Positions 13,354 to 25,859 of a stretch of DNA of 64,000 nt are shown one piece after another. Source of the DNA: Styela clava (lineage: Eukaryota > Chordata > Ascidiacea > Stolidobranchia > Styelidae); the NCBI RefSeq assembly GCF_964204865.1, contig NC_135256.1, positions 22,162,703-22,226,702 of the forward strand, written 5' to 3'. Each line of letters starts with the position of its first letter. The stretch's first letter is position 1. Under the pieces are notes generated by a model, which was given only the letters and a program-made list of their open reading frames with translations, was not told the DNA's origin and did not search any database. The translations under genes were made by a program, and so were the position numbers.

Positions 13354-14783
13354 CAGTGGTTCCCAAACTTTTTTGACCATCGCCCCCCTATAGTAGTTTA
13401 TACAACTTCATCGCCCCCCTGTACTACAAAAAAATATAAAGTCAGAAACGAATATATTACAGAACAAATAAGAAGACAAATCATAGTTTATAGTGTTTTT
13501 TAATGAGATAGATGAGCTTGGTGTTCTTCAGCGAGTTTTTTATTGTATCTTAAATTACCCCGTTTACTGGTGAAAAGGTGATTTCGTTGTTTTAATAGCA
13601 AGAGTAGCACGGCTGAAAATCCCCTTTTTACCATATAATAGGTCGGAAATGAAAGAATCCAGAGTTCTACCTTACCAAACCTTCTACCAAAAATTAAGAA
13701 GTGATGAATCTCTCGAATAGAATATGAATTTTATTTCCTTATTGCTTTGCAATATATTCGAATATTTACTGCGCTATTGAACCCCTGCACTCAGCATCAA
13801 CTTTTCTGCGTGTTTCCATTTGTCTAATTATAAATAAATTGTAGGCTCGTTAAACGAGTGGCTGTTCACTAAATTGTTGGGATATAGTATAATTCAGTAT
13901 AAACGTGTCTCACGATAAATTCTGTTACGTAAAAAATGTAATTTACTCCTCGAGCGTAGATTATAAATAAAAAAAAATTCATCGTCAAAACCGCCGTTTG
14001 GATATTTCCCCGGGCATAGACTTCCTTGTTTACTTCGTGACATTGGCCAATCAGCAAGATGCAAAAAACGTAACAATGCCCCCTTTCCCATCCGCTCAGG
14101 CGCTCAGACACTCTCACTCAGACAGATTTTCAGGCGTGGTCGTGAACATTACCTCATTTTCGCGTTTTTGAATTATATTCGTCAGTTTTTAGTTGTTTTT
14201 CGGAAATTTGAATATAAATCAAATAAGTCAATGATTACTTTGTCTTTCTATGAGTTTCAGTTTAAATACAGCAATCTAAAATTAGTGTAGAAATATCTGT
14301 GATAGACTAGGCTAAAATTCTTTATCAGTACTTTTAAAAAACAGATTGTTAAATGGTGTGTATTAGAATGATAGTTTGAAACAAATACCCCATTTTACAG
14401 GCAACAACTCGCGAAACCACTCTTAAAATAAGTACCGAAAATTTTAAAATGGTAAAGTATATAGGAAGAATTTTCCGCTGTCAAAGGTCCGGGAAAGGTC
14501 CATTCAGTTAATCGTCCCGGGCCAGATTATTTTATTCCGGCCGTATTTTGCCGACCACTGGGATAGGCAAACTACCTTGCCTTACTGCGAAGACTAGACC
14601 AGAAATCCTTTCGCGTGTGATAATCGCCCACGTGATTCAAACCTGCGAATGCACACAGAGTACAGAATTAAGTTCGCCGAACATAAAACAGGTTTCGCAA
14701 AATCGCCCTCTTAGACTTTTTCGCCCCCCTCTGTATCGTTTTCGCCCACTGGGGGGCGATATCGCCCACTTTGGGAATCACTG
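13354..14783. mobile_element. hAT element, 1.43 kb, non-autonomous
   Basis: The element begins CAGTGGTTCCCAAACTTT and ends ACTTTGGGAATCACTG, an inverted pair. It is flanked by a perfect 8-bp duplication CTCTAGAC at 13346-13353 and 14784-14791. Subterminal runs of TCGCCCCCCT occur in both orientations. No transposase-length ORF exists. An internal segment near 14519-14560 (GGCCGTATTTTGCCGACCACTG-like) resembles the end of a second, nested hAT. Confidence 0.9.
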
Positions 14784-14979
14784 CTCTAGACCACTGTGTC
14801 ATTGGTGATAAGGTTTTAGAAAAGGTTCTCTTTTGTATCGAACTCACTAACAACAGATTATCTTATTTTACCAAATCATACCAAACCTATATAATGTCTC
14901 AAAGACAGGCACGGGTTCGAACTCACTAAATCCCACCACTACCTATAACACAATTTGCTACCTATATATATACGAAATT

Positions 14980-15885
14980 TTATCTAATATACAAACCGCC
15001 AATCGCATGAGTTCGGTTGAATGTAAATGGACCAGCAGCCGCCGTGTCAGGCCTTCCTGGGTTGTTTAAATCGACTTTGAAAGGATTGGATATTTTCTTC
15101 TGTCCGTTGATCTTAACCTCGTAAAACATAGTTGTTGCATTCTCGTTTGTCGGTACCGTTGGCGAAACGAATTGTATAGACTTTGTTATTCCCGGTGAAT
15201 AAACATCTTCGCCGCGAAATTGTTGAGTGTCTGGCGCTGAAGAATTATCATTGCACCGACCAAGCGAGACTATAATTTCGTCACTTCGGGAAATTTCTAG
15301 AGTGTTCGTATCCACCACTGTAAGGTATCTGCCGGATTTTGCGGATTCTCTTATAGCATTCATTACACTTGTGTTGCTCATGTCATAAAACTTCGCAATA
15401 AAGTTGCCGCTGGTATTCAGGTACAAAACGGTTGTCAACTGGCGCTTCTTTTCTCTTACGGAAATAGCCAGAGCAACGGGAGAAAGTTCGGTGAGATTAC
15501 AGTCAATCGTTGATTTATTTGCGATAACTTCATTATGTAAAACTATCCAAGCATCTTGCCGTTTCTGCAATACGTAAACGTTTTCCTCGGGAAAAACTTC
15601 CTGGGAAAAAGCGATATACCACATTTGGAGTTGACATTTAACGGGCTTGCGAATGCGGCAGTCACTAGGTTCAAATATCAGAACAGGTGAACGCCGGATG
15701 TATTCTTCTTCTGGCCATCCAACCGTGTCTTTGGCAACTTTTATAGATAATTCTGTATCTGATGTGACAGTTCCATTCTGAAATCCAATTGAGCACGCAT
15801 CGTGATCCAGTTGTCCACCGCGCACTCCTATCACGGCAGCTGGGAATAGTGTAAAAATGAATATCAATTGATCAGTGTTGTTCAT
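14980..15885 (-). CDS. Sequon-rich predicted secreted/luminal protein with ZU5-like region
   Basis: A single open exon of 301 codons starting at ATG 15885-15883; an in-frame ATG 21 bases upstream lies 5' of the AG at 15896-15895. The first 21 residues look like a signal peptide or signal anchor (hydrophobic LIFIFTLFPAAVIGV). The rest has at least eight N-x-S/T sites (NGT, NKS, NLT, NTS twice, NSS, NAT, NRT) and five cysteines. Residues about 30-135 (SPVLIFEPSDC, KPVKC, a W, then C-x2-L-x-x-LSPVALAI) recall ZU5/FIIND-type beta-sandwiches, but only weakly. The second half is unrecognised. It lies 3' of the GTPase gene on the same strand. A good acceptor just before the ATG (TATTTTCAG) could be a trans-splice site or the join to the GTPase. 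Function unknown. Confidence 0.6.
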   Translation of the reverse strand: MNNTDQLIFIFTLFPAAVIGVRGGQLDHDACSIGFQNGTVTSDTELSIKVAKDTVGWPEEEYIRRSPVLIFEPSDCRIRKPVKCQLQMWYIAFSQEVFPEENVYVLQKRQDAWIVLHNEVIANKSTIDCNLTELSPVALAISVREKKRQLTTVLYLNTSGNFIAKFYDMSNTSVMNAIRESAKSGRYLTVVDTNTLEISRSDEIIVSLGRCNDNSSAPDTQQFRGEDVYSPGITKSIQFVSPTVPTNENATTMFYEVKINGQKKISNPFKVDLNNPGRPDTAAAGPFTFNRTHAIGGLYIR

Positions 15886-16326
15886 ATACACATGCTGAAA
15901 ATACACATGTTCAAGTTTTTTTGATAAGCCTATATTGCGTGCATTGAAGTAGATTATTCCATTCCCTATATATCGTACATAGTTATCTGCTTCAGGTCAT
16001 TTAGCTTGTAGATCAGACTAAACTACACAATTTTTATACTTTTCTTTGTTGGTTTACTTAACTTTTGAATAACTTACTTCTTATCATATCTGTACCACAT
16101 AAAAGAACATCGGCAAAGGAAATCTAGAAGAAAAAAAAATTATTATCTTCCGTTATACACTTTGAATTTATACCATTATACAGTTTATATTTATAGACTA
16201 TATAATATAAGTAATATATCAACTTTTATATATTAAATAATATTAACTAACAAGATAAAAATCAAGTGCTACTTATACAAATGCTAAGACAGATATATCA
16301 TGCAACCCGTGAATCACAATGTTTGT

Positions 16327-19300
16327 CTAATTCTCGATGAATCGGCATACCTCTTCACATGTTTCACGGAAAGTATCCAAAATACGACTGTGTAGATTCT
16401 CTCGAAACTTTTGTATAAAATTTTGCCCTCCCTGCTTTGGCGTTCTGTTGAAATATGCTAATGCATTATTCATTGCAAGTTCGTGATAATCCTTGACGGT
16501 TTGATGATCAAGTCTCTGTCCCCGTACCTAGAAGCAAAAAATTTCGGTATTTTATTGTCACCACTCGTCATGAATGTTTTTGTTAAATATACATTATATT
16601 ATGCTCAACACTCGCCATATTTTGAAATTCCCTCTCGTACGACCTCCTTGCTCTCCTTACTGCTGTCTCGTTTTTATCACTGGATGCATTCTGGAAATAT
16701 CATATAAGAAAGGTTGCAAAATTGCGGTGATGCAGGACATAAAACTATTTTGGTAACCAAGTCACAGAAAATATTTACATTCGATTGTTATACTATACAA
16801 TGCCAACAATAAACACAATTTCAATATAAAATGCAACACAATTTGAGTTACACCCACGAATATCAACAATATTATCGCTAACAATATAGGTCAGATTGTT
16901 AGCGATTTCTACAATTGCGGCTTTTTGAGCACACAGATATAATAGATACGGGTTCGTCAACAGGAACTTCTGTATTGTCTGTATAAACTTTGGAATGAAC
17001 CTTCTAGGATTGTTAGATTTATTTTGATAGGAAATTTTCCCTTTTTCAATGGGGCCAGCTGCGAAAACAAAGGTTAGTGGTGGCAACTATACACGCTATA
17101 CATTGTCCCGACGCATGTGATGTGTGATGTAATCATTTATAATTATATTGCCCTCTGTACAGTGATGAATATGACGATGCAGTGCGTTCTAGGATCGAAA
17201 TTGTGCGAACGTTACAGTGTTGTTCTTGTTAACAAAAACATTGAATATTAAAATATATTTTAATTTGCCACAAACTCTATTACGTATACTCTATTATTAA
17301 AGTAATATTTATGAATATCAACTAATTATTATGCCCCCAACAATAGTCTGTATTCTTATTCAAATGTGACACGAAAGAAAATTGGCAATTATTTACTCAC
17401 ATAAAATCTGTCGTTACTTCTACTGATTTCATTTTTAAACTCATGCAGGTCTTGTTCAAGAATCGTTTGATATCTTTCTTTCTGATCGTCGTGAACTCTA
17501 CCAGCAGTTGCATTCATAAATTTCTGTATGGCGTCCTGAACTTTTTCATCACTGATTTCGGAAAATTCAACTTCATCAAGGGCGATTCCTTGAATTTCCT
17601 TCATATTTAGAGAAGAATATGTTCAAATTCAACTTGACTTTAATTAGTAATTGAATTTCACCAGAAGTGTCAAAGTCGTAACTTCTAAACTTGAAAAAAT
17701 AAAAAGTGACTGATGCAGAGGAAGGTTAGACTGCACAGCGTCTTTTTTAGGATATGTATTTCTAACCTGTTCCAACGATTGCTTGAAGTAACTCCCACAT
17801 TCCTCCACCAGTGGTTTATATCTTGTGTGTGAAGCAAGCTGCAAAAAAGTTTTGTTCAAAATTTCATAATAGAAAATTTATTTACATACAGCATGTAGCC
17901 GAACGCTAAAAATGGTTTTCAGTTGAACGAACGAATCGGAGATTTGAACAATCGAATCTACGCAAAAAGCAACCCGTTAGATCTGTTTTTACCTTTAGCA
18001 AACCGACGCAAAGATCTTTAACTCCCGAGAGTGCATCGTAACAAGCTTCAATATAATCTCCAAACTCTCGACATGTAACTTGCTTGCCGTTAACCCGTTT
18101 GATAACCAAATTATCTGGAGTTAAAACTCGATCCATCAAACGTTGCAGGTAGAATACAAAGGATTCGTTCAATTCTGCAAAAAATATAATATATAAATCA
18201 ACATGAATTGTGTTATAAATGGTTCCATTACATTTGAACCCACGTACATTTGAACCCATGACAATTGCACCTGTATGCTATTGCACCTATGGAATTTTTT
18301 TTGTTTCACGGATAGTTAAACCCATACTAACCCTAACCCATGGGTTTTAGCACCCGCATATAGATTGAACCCGTGGATATACGCATGGGTTCAAATGTAC
18401 ATGGGTTCAAATGTACGGTCACCGTTATAAATATATAGTATGTTTCTGAGATATGCAATGTTATGATGTAGGCGTGAGATATTATATTATCATTTGCATT
18501 CCATTGCCTATAAAATAAGTATTTTGCAACTGTATTAATATAATTCTAAAACATCCAATTTCAGCAAAGATGAGACAGAAACCAGACACTGAAATGAGGC
18601 AAACTACGCGACAGACAAGCGCTATATTTTTAAGGATTCAAATTGAAAGCAAATATTATGTGTATATGTATACCAGTTTGCTGACCTTGGAATGCACCAC
18701 TAAACTCGTCTTTCAGTTGTCTAACAGTAGCTTTTGATCCGGGATGTGGCAGTATAAAACAACTGACATCCGAAAAAGATTTTCGAAGCTTATCATGAAT
18801 TGTGCGTTTAAATCCCATTCGAAATGTTTTTGAAAGGAACTGTGGGCCATCCTCATCACCTAACTTGCACGACATCGTACTTGTAGAATCTCGAACCAAA
18901 AAAAGAAGTTGTGTCTGAAAATAAAGTTGAAGCATTCATAACCACAACTTCCCTCTATTAAAAAACTTATTTTGTAAACATTTACCTCAAATATTCCTCC
19001 GCGTGCGGAATTCAACTCATCGTAGGCAGATATGAACGACTATAAACAATGAATTAATAACAATCAAAATAAATTAATATTACACGATGCAGCAACAATA
19101 CTAAAATTCGATTCGATTCTACACAAGTTAATAATAGTCATTTACATATTAATTTAGGTATTGTGAGAGCGTGATAAATATCTGGCTATGCATTTGTTTC
19201 ACTGAAAGTATATATATACTTTCATTATGCCTTGCCAAGCATTTTCCCCCTATTAAACTTTGTATACGAAGTTGGGACCAAAACGTCAATTTCGATTTTA

Positions 19301-20384
19301 ATCCAAGTTTATTCAAAATTATGGGCAAGAAACAGACAAGTCATTAGGGTATGTATTGCAATCTAAGCTGGCACACTACTCTACAACCAACCTTTAGTGC
19401 GTAAACATCGCGATCTTGAATATCTTTTACTACGTTGATGATTTGAACAGAACTCAACAGAGTGGAGAGCGTGAACAAAAATGTTTGTACGTTTCCAGAT
19501 CTTAAATCAGTTCCCTCACAGTCCAGCAAAAATATAGCGAGGTCCTGCAATAAAATTCATGCAACTTATCATTCAATTATAAGTCATAAAATACCATTAA
19601 ATAATGATTTGTTTAATGTTGTGCTATAGCCATGGTGGCATACTACTCGAAGAAATTTCTCTGACTAGAAACTATTCACGACAGCGAGTGAATTTGTGAA
19701 TAATAAATAAAAGTTACTGAAGGCATTAGAGGTAAAGTCACAAAATTTTTTTTTAAAAAAACAAAACCAGTGAAATTGGATTATCATCGTCGTTTAATCC
19801 AGCAAAGAACTAACTAAAGCTAACGAGTATAAAATAAAGTAATATTGGGAATTCTTGAGCAAACCTGTCCATCTCGACGAATAAGAATAGGTTTTTTAGT
19901 GATATGCATTCCGATAGTTTTCCGTTGAGTTTTTATTCCGTTAGCCCAATCAAAACATTTTCTCGGAGGGTTCGACTTTCGCGAACTGTGAGAGTCCTGT
20001 TAAAAGATTTTAACATGTAGTCGCATGTATACAATATAGTCAAAATTACGATACAATTTTGTAGCAAAAAATAATTGTTTTCTCACGAAAAAATACCAAT
20101 AGGCAAGACGTAATGAGGTCGGATATGTTACTAAAATTGAGGTTACATTAAATGCATACCCTCGTTCCCAGAAGAAATTCATAAAAATGATTCAGATTCA
20201 ATGACTTCCCACAATGCATCACGCCACACATGTTTATGATGACAGCTTTTGCTTCTGCAACTGATCTACCACAGAAAATTTCGCCTATAATTTGCCTGTC
20301 CAGTACATACTGGTCTCCATTTGGTCGAAGCAGTGGAACTGAAAGACGCTGACCAATCCTGGTTCTTCCGTTACGCATATTCAT
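16327..20384 (-). CDS. Atlastin/GBP-family dynamin-like GTPase, nine exons
   Basis: Exons (high to low) 20384-20160, 19996-19865, 19544-19392, 19039-18986, 18914-18686, 18174-17993, 17838-17767, 17598-17401 and 16527-16327 join in frame. The result is 481 residues with stop TAG at 16329-16327. G1 is GVMHCGKS (residues 54-61), switch I RKTIG (Thr102), G3 DCEG (127-130) and the family G4 motif FLVRD (R196, D197). LSTLLSSVQIINV and SCFILPHPG match atlastin rather than GBP. Exons 6-9 are the helical middle domain. Atlastins fuse ER tubules by GTP-driven dimerisation. The canonical C-terminal two-helix membrane hairpin and amphipathic tail are absent in this model. Exon 9 also contains an in-phase donor (GAG|GTATGC at 16351) that could join the 14980-15894 ORF. 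The first ATG is a choice; an upstream exon is possible. Family call is strong, the C-terminus uncertain. Confidence 0.82.
18221..18423 (-). mobile_element. 203-bp MITE with ~40-bp TIRs and 9-bp TSD (copy 1)
   Basis: Inverted ends (each contains TACATTTGAACCCA and TACATTTGAACCCATG) are flanked by a perfect 9-bp duplication GTTATAAAT at 18212-18220 and 18424-18432. It sits in GTPase intron 5. The sequence is the reverse complement of 48612-48814 with no difference seen by eye. The GG termini with 8-9-bp duplications fit Merlin; long inverted ends with 9-bp duplications would also fit Mutator-like elements. Confidence 0.9.
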
Positions 20385-20399
20385 CGTGACCTTCACCTC

Positions 20400-20873
20400 A
20401 ATCTTTAACCGAAAATAACTGTCAATTGGTGACTAATTAACATGAACGTACCAAAAATGGTAGTTGTTATATTATATACCAAATAAATATTCCACGTTAT
20501 TCCATATTCTTTTAACTTTGCATGTGTTGCAAATTTATTTATCCCATACCCGACATTCCCCTAGAGCTGATAGGCGAACTGATTGTTCGAAAATTAGATT
20601 GTCATAATTCCTCGACAATACACAATCATGTAACAATACAAGTCTATTACGCCATACTAGTGTCATACATATTGAAAAACGAAACCTATTGATAGGATAA
20701 AGATTCGTAGAACACGAGTTTCACAATGCAGAACAGCCAATCAGTGTTTCTATCTTCGTTCCACTATGTATTATTAAAAATGGCGATCGAAATCTAATTT
20801 CTTCAATTAAGTTTCGATTATGTATGTATATCTCAAGTATCAAAAAAGCTATAGATGGACGACCACATGTCTG

Positions 20874-20906
<33 letters not shown>

Positions 20907-22120
20907 CACAACTGGCTTTGCACAGTTAGAGTTACTCGTGTTTAGTTTTGAATATGATTTGGTGATAAACAACAACGCAAATTCAAATTCTAATTTTCCG
21001 CGCATTTTGTTGTCCAAATTCACCAAAAATCAATTTGTACGGTTATTGCAATCAATTTTTGAATTTGTGGTCTTTATAAATCCTAATGCCTAGTAATACT
21101 TGGGATAACTGTTACTCATAAATTGGATTTTCTGGGGGTGCGATTGTTTTAAGCAGTGTACTGTAAAATACAAAGCAATCTTAATTTTAAGTATGCATAT
21201 CCTGTGTTCGAGGCCAATATATGTTTCATCTTAGGCTTTACAGAGAATGACCTACCCCGATGATCGATGATTTTATGCGTTTACTGGCTGACCATCGACT
21301 AATTTAGAAACCGTTTTCTGGAAATATTGCCAAAAACTCATGCTTATGAAGTACGGTAGATACTTTTTACACGTATGTGACAATACAAACGTCGATAAAT
21401 AATACAATATATATATATATACAAACAAATGTTATTACACCATCCCGTGTCACCCAAAGTGAAAACGAAACCAATTGGTACAGTTAAAAAAAAAGCACGA
21501 AATACACAAAACATCTGACCGCTTGTCCCTATTTTGTATTACCAATAAAAACAATCGCCTTTCAGACTAAAAGTTGGCAGTTAGTATGATAGTTGGGTTT
21601 GTTAGATTCAAGTTGTACCACACATCAACGTTCTAATCTTGATAATAATACTTTTATTTTATCAGCATATGCCACTTCGAAATAAACAAGGACAGAAGTG
21701 AATGTAGTGATGGTGGGTGATTTAAGGCTATTCTACTATCTATCTTTTTAGGCTAATATATATTGGATTTATAAGTATGTTCCTATCGGCGGCCCTGCGG
21801 CTGCATCCCCGTCGGCCCATGCGCTAATCCGACATGCGAAGATACATGTAGAAAAACTCTTTTAGAAAAAATAACGATGCCAAGTGGGAACCTTATATCT
21901 GGTGTCATTCGATCGAGTGTATTTCAAATACGGCATGCATTGTCAATTATTTCATAAAAGCAAAGGCACTGCTCAACATAGCAATCATGAGCACAAATCC
22001 GTTTCTCCTATATTTAACCTAGCTGAGCCAGTTTGAATAAGTGGTAAATTTAGGCAGTTAATTAAGGTCCTCACCTGTACAAAAGTTTCAAAAATTCCAT
22101 TTTTTTATGGTTTTTGTTAA
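20400..22120. other. Intergenic with a TA microsatellite
   Basis: Upstream of the GTPase gene. A perfect (TA)n run of about 26 bases lies at 20877-20904. A SINE-tail word (CCCATACCCGACATT) is near 20545. No gene recognised. Confidence 0.5.
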
Positions 22121-22134
22121 ATATCAACCGAAAT

Positions 22135-22345
22135 ATCTAATTTCTAACGCAGTCGAAAGAAATGTTCGAACCAGTGGTATCTTGGTTTCACCAATGACAT
22201 TAAACAACATGATGCGCAACTCCGGCATTTTTGGCCGAAGATCGTATTCGATAGCACGCTCCAATGCACATACTTGACGAGACGAAAACGAGCGGATGTG
22301 TGTTGCTTTCAAGGCATAGCACGAATGGTGTTCGAGCCTGCTTCG
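22135..22345 (-). repeat. Repeat family copy with protein-like frame
   Basis: The minus strand reads VCALERAIEYDLRPKMPELR and continues in frame. The same DNA recurs, rearranged and broken by stops, at 25880-26000 and 26195-26250. Shared sequence and decay point to a transposon-borne or retro-copied fragment. The protein family is not recognised. 22346-23511 holds only chance ORFs. Confidence 0.45.
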
Positions 22346-23511
22346 ACAATTGTTGTGGTTTTTAATGATATGTGGAAAATTGAAGGTAAAAATAAATCGG
22401 AAAAAAGTAAGGTAAATACTATTGTTGTATATCACACCCGGGCATCGCACTGTTAAGTACATGCGGAAAAGCCAGCTTTTGTCAAATACTACGAAGTTAT
22501 TAATTCAGTACGGTACGTAGTTGCCCATTTGCCGAAATTGCATATTTACTTACCCCTTATGGTTTCAAATAGTTCGTGCACCTCCATTTAGATTTTTTTA
22601 ATCAGTGAGGATATATACTTATTTCTGTAACATACTATTGCTCATTCACTTTTATTTGCGTATTGGATCAACGGGTTGACAAGTTCACCTAAAATTTCAC
22701 TCATACCGGTCTATATTGTATAGTCTGATCTCTCAGGTATTTGGAGCCACGAATGCTTATAATTTTCTGACTAAACCCCTTTATTAGTTGGTTTATATAC
22801 CAAATTCAGTAAAACATTTTTTACAAAAAACATAAGATATTGGATGTATTAGCTTTTCCATTCTGAATCATATAGACTGCTTTATTTATTCTTAACGAAA
22901 ATTAATACATCTCCTCTCCTACAGATGTGAAAGTTGTGGACAGACCTGTCTAAGCATTGTGAGACTCCTGCAGCACAAGAGGCAATAGCAATAATAGTGA
23001 GTATATCAATCAAGAAATTAGGCCGACATAAAACAAAACTTTCAACTATTCGTCTAACCTCAATTTCCTATTATTTATTCACAGGACAACTGTAGCTGAA
23101 GGGGCGATATCAGAGGTCTGGCGACATATCAGTGACAGTTTGATTCCAAGAAATATGATTAGAATACTCCATAAATGTTTGCAATAGAAGAACAACCTAT
23201 GGAGGAATGCAAAGACATTTGACCCTCCGGTAAAGTTGTGTATGGCCCCTACATCCTGCAGGGCTTGAGGGAAATAACTAAAAATTCCAAAGCGTAAGAT
23301 TGCATAAGCGGTCTTCTTTGTAAAAAGGCACAAAATATGCCAGACATACTTAAAACAGCTTTGAAAAATGAGGATTACGGTTCACTGACTACACCTGTGT
23401 TATATTTGGTTCATCAAATTTTGGTAGTACTATAGAAGAAATTCAGAAAAGGGTATAATCATGATTCATGATAAAATAATGTTATATATTTTGGACAACT
23501 TCAATCTAGAC

Positions 23512-24660
23512 CAGGGATGTCAAACTCGCGGCCCCAGAGAACTTCCAGTGCGGCCCTCGAACGCTTAACAATAATTGTAATAGTATTTTGGAATTTTTTT
23601 TATTTAAATGTAAAAGATTTTTCAAACCTTTTAAAGTGAAATTGAATATTCACACAGAAAACAATTTACTGAAAGTAGTTTTAGAAAGTTAATTTTTTTT
23701 TGTTCACATTTTGACTCAATTAAGAATACACATCAAGCTAGCAAAAGAATACTGAATAAAACACTTGAGTGATTAAATTAAAGTACACGAAGAAGGTGGC
23801 ATTTTCGAAGAAAATGGGAGTTGCAATATTTCTGCATTTCACAAAATTCTGAAGCACATTGTTTAATTTGTCATATTTCCATCAGTACAATGAAAAACAC
23901 AATAAGCTCAGCAGTCAATATGACAAATTCGAAGACCAACTCCGAACAGAAAATTTTCATGTGTTTGTATATTAATATAAATATACAACGACTTAGTTAC
24001 TAAAAATCAATATCAATAATAATTCAAGCAATCCTATGCCATGCAATGTAGCGTGAAATGTCTTGTCGAAAAAATCTGTCATTTGTTTTTTTACTGATCT
24101 ATACATGAAATGATAAAAGTAACTTTTTTGCATTACTGGAATTAATTAAACTTTTGCAAAGATACAGATTAACCCATGATCATGTGACCTCGTTAGTTAG
24201 AGTTGGTACTATAAAATCATTTCAGCCTGGCCTTGGTATGCTGGTGACACAAAGAAGATGTCAAACGTCAGGACAAATGTAATTAAAAAACATTGAGTTT
24301 ATACTGTAGTATTTTTGTTAATTTTAGGTTCATATATTTAGATTAAGTCATTTTTAGTGTATATATTATTCGTTCCTTAACCAAGGCTTGTTCAAAAATG
24401 ATTTTGATGGTTGTACATGGAATTTTATACAGTAACTTGCAATAATAGTGGAATGCAAATATTAATATGTAATTGCATTTGAAATTAAAGAAAATAATGA
24501 AACTTAATCCAACTGATTAGTTGCATCACAATATATGTCACAAACTAAAACTATCTGAAAAATATCTCTCGAGTATACATTATCAAAAACTGTTTGCGGC
24601 CCTTTTTACAATTTCCAACATGCAATGCGGCTCTCGAAACCCATGAGTTTGACACCACTG
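23512..24660. mobile_element. hAT element, 1.15 kb, non-autonomous
   Basis: Starts CAGGGATGTCAAACTCGCGG and ends CATGAGTTTGACACCACTG, an imperfect inverted pair with GCGGCCC-type subterminal words at both ends. Flanks are ATCTAGAC (23504-23511) and ATCTATTC (24661-24668), six of eight matching. No transposase ORF. Confidence 0.75.
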
Positions 24661-24668
24661 ATCTATTC

Positions 24669-25859
24669 TAGACGATTCAAGCATTGCTTTGGGAAATAAT
24701 ATCACTTCAATTAAATTGAAAAAAAATCTCGCTATATTAAATACAAAACCGTTGCTATCATAAAGGTAAACCAATTCAGCCACTCGGAATATATTGGCCT
24801 TCACAAAGCAATGGAGGCAGAATTGAGAGTTCATGAGCTATGAACTTTTGTTCTTTTCTTTGTCTTGAACTTTCCATACTCCACAGCCTCTATTAATTTT
24901 TTTTTAATTTTAATTACCATGTGATGGTCATACATACTGTATCTTTGTATTTTCTGTCATGATGTATTATCTCAATGTGTCAAACTTTTAATTAGTGTGT
25001 ATATTTTGCTTGCAGATGACATGAATGTATTGTCTTGCTTATTACCTCAGCTTGGAGTATTGACAAGAAAAAAGTGCCCGTAAATTACGTAAAAAATGTT
25101 TAACTCTTTGATATAATCAGAATTCACATTTAATAGGAATTATAAACAGCCAACAATCAATGAGAATTATATGCAAAATTCCTCAGATTGAATTTGTCTT
25201 CTAAAATCGGAGGAAGGCAAAACATATAGGTAGTTTCCATTCACACAAGTCTTTCAAGAAGACTTGCTCGAGACAAACTAAATGAGCATCGTCAGGTGAT
25301 TGGTAAGGCTGCAAGTTGAATCAGCCCTGCAATCTCCTGCATAGAAGATAATATTAATTAGCGAGCTATGAGCTAAATTCCTAAATTTAGACACAAACCT
25401 ATCTACGAGACATTATGTACCAGTAATGTTACCTACGATTAACTGAATATGTAATATGTCTAATAAATCCACCTACTAAAACAAGTTCGATAGGTGCAAA
25501 CTTTGTGTTATGGAATTGTATCACAGCACCTTTAAGAGAAGTAAAAACAGTTTTGCTGTTTTGTATGACAAAACCTCTTTAAATGAAATTTCAATGTTTA
25601 AGCGCAAACATTAAAATTACTAACTTTGAACTTTGTCATTATCTGCAAAATGTTTCACACAAATCTTTACGCTATCGCGTTTGTAATATTCTCTGATAAA
25701 AAAAAAACGTCTATGATGTTCAGAATTACTCTTTACAGCTTGTCTGCCATTCCAGCTCTCCAAATGAGCAAAACTTCTCAGATATAGAGATTATTTTCTT
25801 TCGTTACAGGCGCAAAAAGGCAGGTACTACACGTAAAGAAGACGCCGAGTAGCAAAAGC
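24669..25859. other. Intergenic, nothing recognised
   Basis: AT-rich, no supported gene. Short homopolymer runs only. Confidence 0.45.

Noticed and set aside
17906-18259. Extended minus ORF start before GTPase exon 6
   Set aside because: The extra N-terminal codons come from the intron and the 203-bp MITE; the real exon starts at the acceptor 18175.
20877-20904. (TA)n as a functional element
   Set aside because: Ordinary microsatellite; no flanking structure.
22925-22985. Possible zinc-finger exon (CESCGQTC..H)
   Set aside because: Only one C-x2-C pair, stop soon after and no in-phase partner exon found.
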